Shown piece after piece: positions 1 to 13,300 of a stretch of 64,000 bases of DNA. The notes beneath the pieces were generated by a model. It did no database searches and had not been told where the DNA came from. It saw only the letters and a program-made list of their open reading frames with translations. The DNA comes from Asterias rubens. Lineage: Eukaryota; Echinodermata; Asteroidea; Forcipulatida; Asteriidae. How positions within the stretch are numbered: the stretch's first letter is position 1; each line of letters begins with the position of its first letter. The stretch spans positions 8,063,047 through 8,127,046 of the forward strand of contig NC_047066.1 in the NCBI RefSeq assembly GCF_902459465.1, given 5' to 3'. The translations under genes were made by a program, and so were the position numbers.

Positions 1-164
1 ATTGTATTCTACTTTTAATACAACATCTTTCTAACCATATTGATTTTATAACAAATGGTTACAGAACGCTTTTCAAAGACCAACTCGACCGATTCAAGGC
101 AACGTGTGCCTTTAATGTCAAATCACAAGCCTGACTAAAATACTATTTTTTTATTGGTCCACAG

Positions 165-3100
165 TTCCACGTGTGACAGGCCGCAGACAGTATCTTTATG
201 GAGATGATATCCGCCACCATGTCACCCATCACACCAAGAGCCAACTCCGAGCCCTTGACCCCTCAGTCGTCCTTGTTGAGGGGACCAGGGTCACTGGTCT
301 TACCACCGGAGATACACTTATCCAGGTTCGACTTTCATACTTAATTGATTAGAAATTTTTTATCATGTACTAAACCACCAAGGGAAACTGACTGGGTGTA
401 TTTAAACAATTTGGGTTTGAACACAGAAAAGAAACACTTACTTGAGCAGGAGTTGGTTACTTTTTCAAAATGTCCATAGATTAACATTAAACTTACAGGG
501 TTTTAAGATAATTATAGTGGAAAGCTTCCCTTCAAGTATTACTTACTGAGGTGCTGTAGTTTTTGAGAAATGAGTAAAACAATGTCATGAAAATATGTTT
601 GTAAATGAATAAAATAATTTTCGTCTCATGAGACGGAAATTATTTTCATGTTATTGTTTTACTCATTTCCCCAAAACTACAGCACCTCAGCACGTAATAT
701 TTTCAGGGAAGCTTTCTACTATCATTATCTTCCAACTGTGGAAGTTTAGTGTAAATCTGTGGACATTGTGTTTTTTGTCCTACAAAAGTTACATAGACCC
801 TTTAAAGGCAGGACACAGGTTTGTGTCAAAGACCAGTGTTCTAACTTGGTGTGCCCCAACATTAGTGTATTAATAATAAACCTGTGGGAATTTTGGCTCA
901 ATTGGACATCAACCTGCACAAAAAGAATGAAAAAAAAAAAACACTCGTTGCATAGAATTGTGTGCTTTCACAAGACTGAGAAAGGCTTCATGCCTAAAAA
1001 CTTTTTAAGATTCAAATTTTGTGAGTAAAAAATATCCCTTTCTCTATATACTTTGAAGGGTGTCGCTTCTAACTGTGTTTTTTACCAAGTAAGTTTTTAT
1101 GGCCATTAATTGTTGGAGTAATTACCAAATGTATACCCTCCCTTTAATTATGAAATTTCTATCTATCCTCCCAGGTTGTCAGTCCAGATGGCCAAAAGAT
1201 TCTCGGCGAATCAAACATCACCGTGTCGGCCAACAAGGCGGAGGTGATCGAGCTCCATGTTAGTCTGGTATCCGGGCTGACCTTGGAGGCAGTACCGCTT
1301 GGTCCAGAGGATGGTGGGAGAGACAGGAGCTTGACCAGGGTCACATCTCGCAGGGTGCTGTTTGCTCAGTTCCAGGTGTGTGATTTACTCGCTTGGTTTT
1401 AAGTATTTGACAACTGCCACAGTTAAAGGCACTTTGGTAATTGTCAAAGACCAGTATTCTCACTTAGTATATCCAAACAAATGCAAAACAAATCTGTGAC
1501 AATCTAGCCTTAATTGGTCATCAAAGTTACAAGAAATTAGTGAAAGAAAAAACACCCTTGTTGCACAAATTTGTGGGTTTTCAGTTGTGAAATAAAAGGT
1601 TTCAGCCTCGAAGTCTTTTAATATTTGAGTGAGAAAATACCATTTTTCTCAAAAACTGCATTACTTCAGAGGGAGCCATTTCTCACAATGTTTTACACTA
1701 TCAACAGCTCTCTACATTGCTCATTACCAAGTAAGTTTTTATGCTAATATATTATTTCTACTTCATTCATATTACTTTTGTCTTTTCATGTATAGGAAGC
1801 CATCATGGATGCAAGGCTGGAATTTGACGACGGCACTGAAGTCGCCCTTCAGGACATCAACCCAAAGGACTTTGAGGCAGTCATCACCACCCTCAACCCA
1901 GAGATAGTTGCTGAGAGCCCGGGCTCTACCCCTCACCACCCTGCTGTAATCGCCGTCAAAGAGGGCTCTACGACTCTCATGTTGGAGGTAGCACTCCCTC
2001 TGGAGTGTCAGCGCCGTAAACGCAACAGCGCCATCTCATTTGACGTCATCCCGGTCAATGTGTCCTTCGCCGAGAAACCTGAACCGTGGTGGCCGAACGG
2101 CATGGACGAAGTAGGGATGGATGACAGTAGGGATGGACTCATCGGGAGGATCGGTTTGACCCCCGAAGTGGGGGCGGTGGACTATGGAGTGGTGCGTGGC
2201 GACTACGACCCTGAGAGGAAGAAGCCACATCACCGTGGCGGCGGCAATAACAAACCAGAGGGTGGTATTATCTCCATCCCCATCGATATTCCCATCGGTG
2301 ACATGTTCCCGAAGAACCCCGCCGTTGACTATGGCGCCTACGATGAAGACCTTGACAACGACGCCAACAACCATTTGACATACTCACAGGAATCTCTGAG
2401 TCCTCTGGAGATTGGAATGTACATCGTTTTGGGAATCTTCTGCATTGCCATCTTAGCTTTCATGGTCAACTGTGTCCTCTTCATGGCCCGGTACCGTAAC
2501 TCCAAGAAGGTACCCGCTCCCATGGGTAACACCTACCCCCAGAACTGGGTGCTCTTCGGGACGGAGTTTGACGGGCGGACCTTGCCGCATCCTCACTTTA
2601 CCGAGGAGAGAATCCCCATGAGGGATTTCCGCGATGAGAGTAATCATGATGACTGCTGTAGCCGCGGTGAGCACACTTGCACCGAAAGTGAAGTCAGCAT
2701 CGAGAGACACAGCATCGAAGACGAGCAAGATGGAGGTTGCCAAGAGGATGCGGGGAGGAGCGTTGCCATGGTGAGGAGCGACAACAATGAGGAGGGACCC
2801 CATTGTCACCACGCCTGTAGTGGCGAGTCGGAGGAATCTGTGTCATGTGTCATTGCCGAGGGTCACGAGACCAGTGAGTTTCTTCCGTGCCAATGCGAGT
2901 GTCATTTTGATGAGAACGTCCAGAACAGCTCGTCAGAAATTGATATTGAATTGGTGGAGGAGTCAGAGTGTACAGAAAGGACACCCTTGAAGCACCAATC
3001 AGAGCCAAGCAATATCCCCACCGCAGGGGCATGCTGTGACATTACCGGTGACACTCACAGTGACACACACCCCGACACACCAAGTGATACACACTCGAAC

Positions 3101-3226
3101 TCTGAATTGAGAGTAACAATTACTACCGGCGAGTTGGAATCGCCGACGGGTAGTACGAAATCTCAAGACGATGTCGATCTGGAGATCGTTTTAGATCAAG
3201 CAGATGAGGAGCAGATCTCATGCTGA
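165..3226 (+). CDS. TMEM132: TMEM132-family single-pass membrane protein, 3' part of gene (5' end outside window)
   Basis: Three exons are visible: 165-325, 1175-1375 and 1796-3226 (stop TGA 3224-3226), each with AG/GT borders and joined in frame. The first two exons and the start of the third encode the C-terminal part of the ectodomain, with a TMEM132-like stretch containing VTGLTTGDT. In the last exon an acidic juxtamembrane linker precedes one hydrophobic segment (nt 2411-2488, IGMYIVLGIFCIAIL onward). A basic stop-transfer RYRNSKK follows, then the family-typical motif QNWVLFGTEFDG. The cytoplasmic tail is long, acidic and rich in Cys, His, Ser and Thr. Family members are type I proteins with Ig-like ectodomain modules, proposed to link cell adhesion to the actin cytoskeleton. 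The linker holds an RGD triplet (nt 2195-2203). The vertebrate paralogue group A-E cannot be assigned. Confidence 0.88.
400..1150. repeat. two MITE copies in a TMEM132 intron
   Basis: About 489-805 is a palindromic element: GAAAGCTTCCCTTCAAGTAT and CTGTAGTTTTTGAGAAATGA on the left reappear inverted at 670-760. It is the same family as 47508-47854. About 825-1147 is a diverged copy of the TTAA-ended ~380-bp MITE, ending in GAGTAATTACCAAATGT and CCCTTTAA. A second diverged copy fills about 1425-1760 in the next intron. Confidence 0.6.
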
Positions 3227-3728
3227 TGTTCAGATGCTTCTTAAGATTATACAATTATTATTATTATTAATTTTTTCAATTATGTGCACCAGAAGAATAT
3301 TTTCCAGCACAACTTTTTTCAAAAGGTGTACGTTTTTAACTATTTAGGGGTAAACTATCGGGTCCATAGTGAAAATGACCACCACAAAATAATTTAAGAA
3401 ATATTTTTAGTTATTCATCACCATTCACTTTTCAATTTACAAGGGAAATGTTCTTGTGAAGTATTTTGAATCGCAGGCAATGCAATTTTAATCCCAAATA
3501 CCACCTATTTTGTTAAAATTTAGAAGGGGAAAACTTTGACCTCTATTTATATTTGCTTTATTCTGTCCAGGATAAATTATTCTTCCCCAACAATAATGCA
3601 AGTTTTAAACACAATTTGTTTCTGTTAAAGAAATGATATATGTCAAGCACTGTGTGGAAGCAGTATTAAAAAATAGTCTGTATTTATTGTATAAAGGTAA
3701 AACAAAAACAAAACGATGTAAAAAGTGT

Positions 3729-3734
3729 AATAAA
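3729..3734 (+). promoter_or_regulatory. candidate poly(A) signal of the TMEM132 gene
   Basis: AATAAA about 500 bp after the stop codon, in AT-rich sequence. Position and motif fit, but no transcript supports it. Confidence 0.35.
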
Positions 3735-5676
3735 GTATACAAAGAAACCATATATTATGAGAATTTAACCAATTTAATCGAGGAAGGACACAAGAACAAT
3801 TTGTATATTTTTAAGCATCAATTTTATCGTGTAAATTGTAATTTATAAGTGGAAAGACTTAGTAAGGTATTTTTCGGCTGGAGAAGAGATTTGTCTTTAC
3901 TTTATTAATAATTATTTGTTATTGTTTTAAACGGTGCTACAAAATAGTGTCTCCAAAAGTAATAGTTTCAAATAAGAGATATTATTTCCGGTTAATGAAA
4001 ACATCTTTCGCAGATTAGTGGAATGAATCCCCCATCACCCATTTCTGAGAAAACAAATTTCGCTCCATTTCCTAAACAAAGCTGTACCATCCTTTTCATT
4101 GAGATGTTTCATTCGTGCTATTGTTTTATTCTTCTTTCACATCTTCCATGATGATTGACCTTTTCATTGTCGATAAACAAACCGCACTGGTTGGCGAGGA
4201 TGGCCGAATGTTAGTAAAACACTCAATCGTGTTAACATTTTCTGCAAACTTTCAAGTAAATCAAATACCTCTTATCTATTTTTGATTTACAGTTATGGCT
4301 TTCCATAGTTTTCCAACCCCAGTTGTCAAAAACTTGGAGTGTGATTTTTCAGAAAGGTCTATAGTCAATATAATGATACACACTAACTATTATGCCTCAA
4401 AATTGCAAGGTTCTCCTTTTTACATGGTGAACTAACACAACACGCTATTTTGATGAGTATTTTTTAATCCAGTGCATATACTAAGTGGATCGTTACATTC
4501 TACTTTTAAAACACATTTCTAACTACATGTATGCATTTCATAATAAACGGTTTCAAATGCTTCATACACCAAAGTGCCAGATCCAAGGCAACGTGTCCCT
4601 TTAAAGCCATTATACACTTTCGGTACAGAAAAAGAAAAAAGTTCACAGATTTACAAATAATTTACAGGGTTTACAGAAGGTAATGGTGAAAGACTTCTCT
4701 TGAAATATTGTTCCATGAAATGCTTACTTTTTGAGAAAACATTAAAACATTATCAATATTCTCGACAGCAAGAATTTCGGATTTATTTTAAACACACAGG
4801 TTTTCTCGTTATTTTCTCCCGACTCCGATGACCGATTGAGCCTAAATTTTCACAGGTTTGTTATTTTATATATAAGTTGTGATACACGAAGTGTGGGACT
4901 TGGAAACTACTGTTTACCGAAAGTGTCCAATGGCTTTAACCTTCATGACACGAGCCTATGTACCACTGGGATTATGATTGCACTTTTACATTCATTTTAT
5001 GCATGCTAGATCCATACTATTTGTATAAATGGATTTGTGATATTATTTTCTTCTCAGCTGAATGGAGGGTCCAATATTGCCCAGTAAATTTTACTTCAAA
5101 TCTTTTATGATAATAATTCAACCACCCATCCTAGCAGCTTTCTAGTCTCCCAAGGTTTTAGTCGGTAATAAGGCTTTTAGGACACTAGGTTGCAGCAGAC
5201 TTGCCTGATAAATCTATCCCCGTCTTAAATGTGCGCATGCTCAGAACTACGCAAACAATAGGATTTTTGCATGGAAAGTCTGCTGCCACCTAGAGAGTTC
5301 AAAGTCTCCCAACGAGAGATTACACGGTTTTACACAGGATTGGTAGAGCTGACAAAATAGTGACAGCCGTTGTTCATTGCATTGTGTTATCAACACATGA
5401 AATAACAAACAATTAAGGCTTAATTCCTTGTGCGAGTCAGGAGAAAAGAGAGGGGAAAACATGCACAATGTTCAGCATGTAAACACATTGTCATTAATTT
5501 GGGTTGTAACAAACTGAAATCACTTCATTTCAGAGTGAAATATCTCACAGAAAAATTTGTTTTTAAAGTCTGAAATTCAAAAGTAGTAAGCTTTCAGACT
5601 AAATTAAACAATGGGTTTTTTCGTCTCTACCATTCCTGTATAATACCTTAAAATTGTAAACCAAAGGGAACCACAA

Positions 5677-5871
5677 TACACCGATCCAGTAGGCTCCGCC
5701 CACGACGCACGTGTGAGCAAGAACACGTGGGGCTCTCCAATGCCTTTCTGCACAACTCTACCACGCACGCCAAGATACACGCGCACGCATGTCGGACCTT
5801 GTTTGTCGGACCTTCGTTGCGTTGTGATTGGTCAACACGCAATGGGGCGGAGCTTAGTGGATCGGTCTATT
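5677..5871. repeat. ~195-bp MITE with TAGACCGATCC-type terminal inverted repeats
   Basis: The left end reads ACCGATCCAGTAGGCTCCGCCC and its near reverse complement GGGCGGAGCTTAGTGGATCGGT closes the element at 5845-5870. The outer TAGACCGATCC motif is also the terminus of the nested element at 11317-11878, so the two belong to related families. Confidence 0.7.
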
Positions 5872-8800
5872 GCATAGAGCCGTAGTTTTAAGCATAAACA
5901 GTTGTTAAGCACGCACACAACAAAATATTGCTTAGCAGAAATTGGTTACCAGCTAAATTACCATGCAAATGTACATTAGGCATGTGACTGGTTCTCCTCT
6001 TTTATGCTGGGCAAAAATCAGCAACATTTTCTGGTTGATGGTTTTAAGTTGATGGTTGATGAATTGTACCCTAATGTAGTTTATAGCTTCTGTATGGGCC
6101 TGCCCATGTCTTATTTGCATACAAAAATGGCTGAATCAAATTTGTAGATAAATAGCTGTTGATATACAACAGTTACCTAAATCATCCACTTAAAAAAAGA
6201 AGAATTTGTTTTTCTTGCCACCTAAATTTTGGGCCAAAATATGTTAAATGTAATAATGAAAACTCCACTTTATTTTATTGAGCACATACCAATGTCATGT
6301 CTATTGTTGTACAATATTCATTGTGTAGTTTTAAGTTACTGAATAACACTGCTGTGTTTGTACATGTTTTGTGGAATGTGTCACCAATAAAATAATAACA
6401 GAAACTAGTACGAAGGTTACAAAACAAAAGGAGCATGTGTGTTTGTGTTCGTATTTTCGGATCCTTATTTTCAGCTTGTCTAAGACTGTAGCTTTTGACT
6501 GAAAGGACACAAGTCATTTTGAGATATGGCGGACACATTAATTCAACACTAAGGTTTGGGTAAATTTGTCTATATTCAACCAAGGCGATCAGTACACTCC
6601 TATCGCGTCTGCCAGGTACCTCAAAAAGGCAAATGTTTTTGAATGCAGAAATAATTCTGCATGCATTAGGTTGAGGTTATTCAAGCATATTTTCAACGGC
6701 AGTTTATTTAGGACATACTGAAGAAAAAGAGTTGGGTACCACTATTCCGCCCGGGCAGTTTATTTTGGCAAATTACTATTGCAATTGCAGGGCTCAATTT
6801 CATGGCTTGCTGCTTACCGTAAACAAAGAATCAACGCTTTGGAAAGCTGGGATAGCGGGGAATTTTGGCTTGCGCGTGCATACTTCATGTTAGCATTCTG
6901 GGCTTACACAGCTAGGACAGAAATTCGTCACGCTTGACAAGCAAGCAGGGCCAAATTTCAGTCTTGCTGCTTAGTAAGCAAAGAACCAACGCTTGGGAAA
7001 GCAGGGAATTCTTTGCTAACGTCAGGTGTATTTCACGAATCAGCGGGGAATTTTGGTTTGTGCACGTGCGTACTCTGTGTTGGCATTATCTGCTTAGCAC
7101 AGAAATTAAGCGCTTACATGTAAGTGGAGAATGGTGATCAAAAGCGCTTAACACAGAGAAAGAACCCTGTATAGGGCTAGCACGACCCAAGATATCACAT
7201 CACACACAAAAAAAGAGGACCAGCACGAGCAGCAAACATCTGAGGGTGTTCATGAGCCTTGATTAAAGGCTAAACACACCCCTGATCTAGGCCTCATCAC
7301 CGGAGCAAGGCCAGCTATCAGAGTCTTCTCACATAGCCTGAATATCTGAGACCATTGAGCAAGAAATTCTGAGACTTTCCAAAAAAAAGTTTAGGGGAAA
7401 AACACTGGCCTTTGAAGTGTGGTTGTAAGCGCGTCGGGGTGATAGCGCGCCCTCTTGTGGCAAATCCAGGAGAAACTTGAACCAAGACTATCAGCCAATG
7501 GGAGCAATGTATGCAAATCTTGGCCTTTACCGTGCTGGGAAAAAAGAAAAATCGCGCACAGAGAGCGTAGCGGCGGAATCCTTTTGGGTACCAGACTATC
7601 TATTTGTAGTTTTCAACCTTTTAACCCATAGGTTCTACATTGTTATGATTTTTAGAAACAACAAAAATAGAGGGCAGTATTTACATGGGCGAAGCAGAGC
7701 CGTATATTGCTCTGGGGGGGCGAAGTGAACCGTGAAATCAGTCAGATGAGAAATGGTTTAGTTTCCGTTCGTCATTCGTGTCATTTCTATTTTTAATTTC
7801 GGGCAGAATTTAACAATTTCGTGGCATTGTGAACAATGTCGTGATGATAACGCACACTCTCTTGCACGATCAAATTTGATAAGTTTTGATATATGCAGTT
7901 CGTCTTGGCCGGGGAGATTTTTGAAAAAACGTAGAGAAGTGTGTCTACATTTTCAATTTTGTTTGTGTCACTGCATGCACTGACATTGCAAAAACACAAA
8001 AAGGTAGGAGGCAAATTTTAATTAATTAAACCATTCATTTTAAATAATATATATATATATCTAGGTTTTACTAATACTTTGTATCCTCCCCATACCAGTT
8101 TTCACGCTATTATGCCTTTTTCTTTGAATTGGGGAAAAAATAATAATGCCTTATATCAACCGATGCCCTAATTACCTTCTTTTGTGTTAATATGAAGTAT
8201 GCAAACATTATATTAAAACTTGATGGACATTGAAATGTTCACACTACACACCGATCTTCGATGACTTCAACTGGCCCTGTTTGTTTTGAGTTTTTCCTGT
8301 TTTCAAGGCAAACAAGAAAGCATGGTTTCCCGGTGAAGCCATACATGGAAGAAACATCTACAGTGACTACAAGTGTTCTTTGAGACTCAGTGTTTGACTC
8401 TATAGCCAGCAGTTGTCTTCGTTTTATTCACAATATTTTTTTATGAAATTTTAAAATTACCATGGTAATTTGCCAAAAATAACAAAAATAAATAATTTAA
8501 TAAAAAGTGTGAATAATCATTGGCTTTCAAATCTGATTTTTATTAATTTTTCCCCCTTTTTTTCTCTTAAAATTTATAATAAAGCATACAAATAAACAGT
8601 GATAATTGAATCAACAAGCTGATCGTTAAAATTTTAATATTAATAATAATATTGATCAGAGGGTTAAAAGAAAAATCTCCAAAAATATTAGAAAATGATG
8701 TAAGGCACATGGCTTCTTTAAGCCTCTGTATTTTTTGTCCAGAATGCTCAGCAAAATATTCAGTCACATGATTTGATCATCATGAATTGTGAATTGAAAT

Positions 8801-9568
8801 AGTGTTTGATGAAACTTTTACGGTGGGCAAATATTTTTATATGGCCTCAACATTATGACATATTTTTGTAACTTGTAGAAATGCCTAAAATACCAAACTT
8901 TTTGCATTTACAAGTGCAAATATCCAGTGGAGCCTTACGTGTTTCTAAGTTTTGGTCAAGGGAGAGGAGACTCTTTGCTTGGCAAATAAGACCACACAAT
9001 TTTTATCTAGGGACTGTTTACACCGCGCACAGAGAGGTAAAAGATTTGCCACGATTTTAGGGACACCTCGAAAACGGGACCTCCTACGATATAGATTATG
9101 GATACATCAATATAGAATAGAAGTGACAGATAACTTGAAAAGGAAATTGATTTGAATGTTAATAAATACACTACACAGTCTACACTCCATGATATTCCAT
9201 GACCATGTGTCAGTCATAAGGTTTATCGCGATTCAGAAACGCACTGCATTGTGGGAAGGAATATGGGGCGGTTACTATGCAGTTTGTACGACTCGCGCAC
9301 GCAACGCCTATACCTTTGTGTGGGTTCAACAGCGCCCTCTCTTGATATTTTGCTGTTCGCGATAAACCTTATGGCAGTTAATTTTATAAAACAAAAAGTT
9401 ATATTTATATTATTTAGGAGTTATTTTATTAATAGATACTTATTTTATGTATTTTCACACAAACTGCTGTCAATTGTATACGACACGACAATAGTACAGG
9501 GGGCCCGGGTCAGTGACAATTAATCCTAGAACTTTGAGGTTCGTTCCGCTATGTGTATGTAGATATGT

Positions 9569-9703
9569 CGGATAACTTTCCGTATGGCGCCACCACTTTG
9601 TCACTCTTTTTTACAAAAATGGATATCTCATTGAGGTTAATTAGATACTATATTATTTCATATTGGATGAAAAAGTGGTGGTGCCATACGGAAACTTTTC
9701 CGA
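9569..9703. repeat. ~135-bp palindromic MITE (family GGATAACTTTCCGTATGGCG)
   Basis: The ends GATAACTTTCCGTATGGCGC and GTGCCATACGGAAACTTTTC are inverted copies, with an AT-rich centre. Further copies lie at 36486-36618 and 36957-37098. Confidence 0.75.
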
Positions 9704-9717
9704 TATGTCTCTTCCTG

Positions 9718-10023
9718 GGTGGCACTAAATACCAACAACTCACGACCCCTCACGACAACTCACGACAACAATTTTTAAATGCACTTTAACAGAACATTTG
9801 AACATAAGTCAACCGTTAAATATGTGCACAAGAGTCATATGCATCTAAATCATCTTCAAACTGTTGAAAAAATTTGTATTTTTAACTGTAAAAAAAAGTG
9901 TTTTTTACCCCAAATTTAGTAACGAACGGAAATATCCGCCATGTTGTCTTTCGACGTCGAAAGACAACATGGCAGATATTTTCGTTCGTGAGGGGTCGTG
10001 AGTTGTCGGTATTTAGTGCGACC
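9718..10023. repeat. ~306-bp inverted-repeat element with an internal near-perfect palindrome
   Basis: The left terminus GGCACTAAATACCAACAACT with CACGACCCCTCACGA is matched inverted by the right terminus ending at 10023, giving TIRs of about 37 bp. Inside, 9921-9988 is a 68-bp near-perfect palindrome centred on TTTCGACGTCGAAA. Confidence 0.75.
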
Positions 10024-10358
10024 GCTCTTCCTTGCTCTCTATGGTATGTGCTAGCAGAGGGATTCTAGCGTATTGACACTATTTGATGGGGCTATATGTA
10101 ATAGTCCAAAGAAAGGGTACACTACATCAAAAGAACAAAATATCCCGTTGGAGTAAAACATCATTAAAGTTCTTCATTGTCCCGAAAGAAACAATTTACA
10201 TCAGTTATCGTACTCATACACATCACATAAATACGTGTTTGATTTTAATTATGTTTCCCAATTGTTTTTTTTTTTCTCGTAAATCTACTCTGTCTCAATT
10301 TTCTTTTACAGTAGACATTCTAGTCAGTGAGGCCTCCAGAGGTCGTCTTCCATGAAGA

Positions 10359-13300
10359 ATGTACACAAGCCACAGCTATCCATACCAGCTTAACGGCAAC
10401 AACCAGCAACAACAACAACAACCACGCCCACACCCACCCTACCCACCACCACGGCAGCAGTTTCCAAATCCCTACGCCCAACAGCAACAACCCCAACCCC
10501 CGCAGTACCAACCCCCATCCACCCAGCCCCAGCCGCTTTTCCCGACTCATCCTAAGAAAGCTCCGCAACCGCCTACTCAACAGCCCCCACAACAGCCCCA
10601 ACCACTACCCTCTCAACCACCCCAGTACTCAGCCTTCACTCCGGGCACTCAGCCCTACACTCCGCCAGGCACTCAGCCCTACACCCCGCCAGGCACCCAG
10701 CCTGTGCCCATGCCACGGTTGCATGTACCACAGCCAGACCCAACACCGCAGACACAGATGCCGGATCAGGAGATGGGAGACCCGAGGTTTGTGGAGCTGA
10801 TGAGCTTCAGCACGGAAGATTTGACAGGGTTCCTTGAAGATGATGACAAAGTCAATGAGATGGTTCAGAACCTGGAGGAGGTACGGTACACTTTTCATGT
10901 GCCCAGTAAAGCAAGATTTGTCTGTGTTTAGCAAATTTGTGAGCTTACATGGGGCCTGATTTCAAAGTGCTGCTTAGTTTCTTATTGTTCCAGCTGTGCG
11001 TATGACCTAACACCAGTCTTCTCCAGGGAAATGCACAACCAAAGTAAACCATTTAAAGACAAAGTAGTGGATTTCACAAAGAGTTAAGACTAGTCTTATC
11101 TCAAGTTACTCATCCTCACTTAGGACAAGTCTTAAGTTTTTAATATCCCCTAGGACTTGTCCTAAGTTAGGACTAGTCCTTAACTCTTTGTGAAATGGAC
11201 ACCTTCGGTAATTTTAATAGACCAGTCTTCTCACTTGGGGTATCTCAACATGCATAAAATAACAAACCTGTGTAAATTTGAACTCAATTGGTCATCGAAG
11301 TTACGAGATAATACTATAGACCGATCCAGGCGCATGCACTGCGCGCCATTGCTGGGGTGTCTTTGTGCCTAGTTTTGTGCTCAAAGACATGAAAAAATCG
11401 TTTTCCTTTTCACTTTTTATGGAATTGAATGTCTTCCTTGATAATCTATGAAATTTCCTTGATATGGCTGCTTGATATAACAACGTACTACATTCTTGAT
11501 AAGTTTTTAAAATTAAGCAGAAAGTAAAATACTGAAATTCTGACAAAATACCTTGCCGATGTAATGCATTTTAGCGACATTTATGCAGTTTCTGCGTCTT
11601 TGACCCCTAACTCGCCTAAGACAAGCAGCTTTTTCAAGATGATTCGGCTTATATTTTTTTGCAAATATTTGTGGTCAGTGATCTACATTGGTATATCATG
11701 GTGTCCTGTTAAGGAAATTGTGTTATTCGTTGAGGAAAACATTTAATTTCCATAAAGAGTAAAAAGAAACATGATTTCCTCATGAATGTCTTTGTGCACA
11801 AAACTGAGCACATGTACACCCCAGCAATGGCGCGCGGTGCTAAACACTTGCGCGCCCGGTGCGCGTCGGATCGGTCTACAAGAAAAAACACCCTTGTCAC
11901 ACGAAGTTGCGTGTTTACGGATGCTTGAATTCAAGACCTCAAATTCAAATTCTGAGGTCTCAAAATCAAATTCAAATATTATTTTAGTGAGAAATAACTT
12001 CTTTATCGAAAACGAAGTTATACTTCAGAGGGAGCGGTTTCTTACAATGTTTTAAACAATCAACATCTCTCCATTGATCGCTAACAAGTAAGTTTCTATT
12101 CTAATAATTATTTTGGGCAATTACCAATAGTGTCCAGTGTCTTTAGCTGCACAGCCTTCACTCTATACTGCATGAATACTTCCAGAAAATAACTTTTCCA
12201 GAAAGAAAACTGACTGTACATAGGCCTTAGATTTATATTGACACCAAATCAACAGAAACTACAAACACACAAACAAACATGGTTGGGTTTTGGTTTTCGA
12301 TCTGACATGGTTACTGCAGTTTTCTGAACTCAAATAAGCCTTTGAGACATTGTTACACACCAAAAATGTCAGGGCTCAAAATTAATACTGGACTGCAGGC
12401 CCAAGGCCAGTGATTTTAGCGTCTGTCGGGCCAGATAACTTACGACTGTCTGGTGGCCTTGTATTTTCAAATAGAAATACCTCACTGCATTTGATATATA
12501 TCAATATCTTTCAATTCTGTTGACTTTGTGTATTGAAGTATTACTCATATAAGACAAATTAGATCAATCTTTTCTTAGTGCTTGTTCCAAATACAGCTCA
12601 AAGGTGAAACTGTGTACTTATCAGGCACACCTCGTTACAATAATATAATAATAATAATAATATCTAAGTCTTACATGTATTAGCGCACATGTCTACCAAA
12701 CAAGGTACTCAAGGCGCTGAGAATATACAAACTTTCAGAAAGATAGGTTACTGCAGTGATGAATTCTGTGACCCAATTATTTAGCACCTTATAAGGGTTT
12801 ACAAGGTGCTATGGCACACTATCTTTTGAAAGAAATAATGGCTGTGAAAAGAGCTGGTTGGTGTATTCTTAACAGGACAACTACATGTAGTTTGCTCTGG
12901 TCGTTATCAAAAAACTTATTTGAATATCTTGTATATTTCAGGTGAAACAAAAGAAACTTGATAAGGAGATGTCGATTGCTGAGAACAAAAGCCTGGCAGA
13001 CTTTAACCTCTCGAGGGAGCCCCGCCTCACCGAAAGCCGGTCTCAGTATATCATACGTCTACAGGAAGCGCAGAAATGCAGGGAGTCACACATGCTCGGC
13101 AAGGCAAAATTAGGTACGACTTCAGTTGACGTCAATGTTTAATTTATTGTTACAATTTTAAGCATCGGTAGCATAAGTTTGTCATATACCACCTTGACCA
13201 TGGCCCAGTTTCGTGGCTCTGCTTACCACAAAAAACATGTTTCCTTTCTCTATTTATGGGGTTAACAGCAATTTTCTTTGCTAGCTGTGTATTCAAGTTA

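Larger units (their letters stand above)
3227..10311. other. intergenic region between TMEM132 and VPS37, no gene seen
   Basis: I see no supportable coding exon in these 7 kb; open frames are short and lack family resemblance. It holds eroded MITE copies near 4360-4610, 4616-4780 and 4790-4942, an inverted-repeat element at 5677-5871, derivatives of the GGGCCCAATTTCAT family at about 6786-7160, an (AT)n run near 8045-8063, and the palindromic elements at 9569-9703 and 9718-10023. The splice acceptor at 10311-10312 (TTTTCTTTTACAG) implies that an untranslated first exon of VPS37 lies somewhere in this region. Confidence 0.6.
11052..12145. repeat. TTAA-type MITE interrupted by two nested elements, VPS37 intron 1
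   Basis: Host MITE sequence runs 11052-11070, 11197-11316 and 11879-12145, ending AATTACCAATAGTGTCCAGT and CTTTA. Between these pieces lie a palindromic element (11071-11196) and a ~562-bp inverted-repeat element (11317-11878). When the insertions are removed the host matches uninterrupted copies such as 41535-41906. Confidence 0.8.

Noticed and set aside
2036-2812. Minus-strand frames of 112 and 119 residues across the TMEM132 last exon
   Set aside because: Antisense shadows of a confidently identified coding exon.
10320-10601. 93-residue Leu/Trp-rich minus-strand frame that looks like membrane segments
   Set aside because: It is the antisense shadow of the Pro/Gln-rich VPS37 exon 1.
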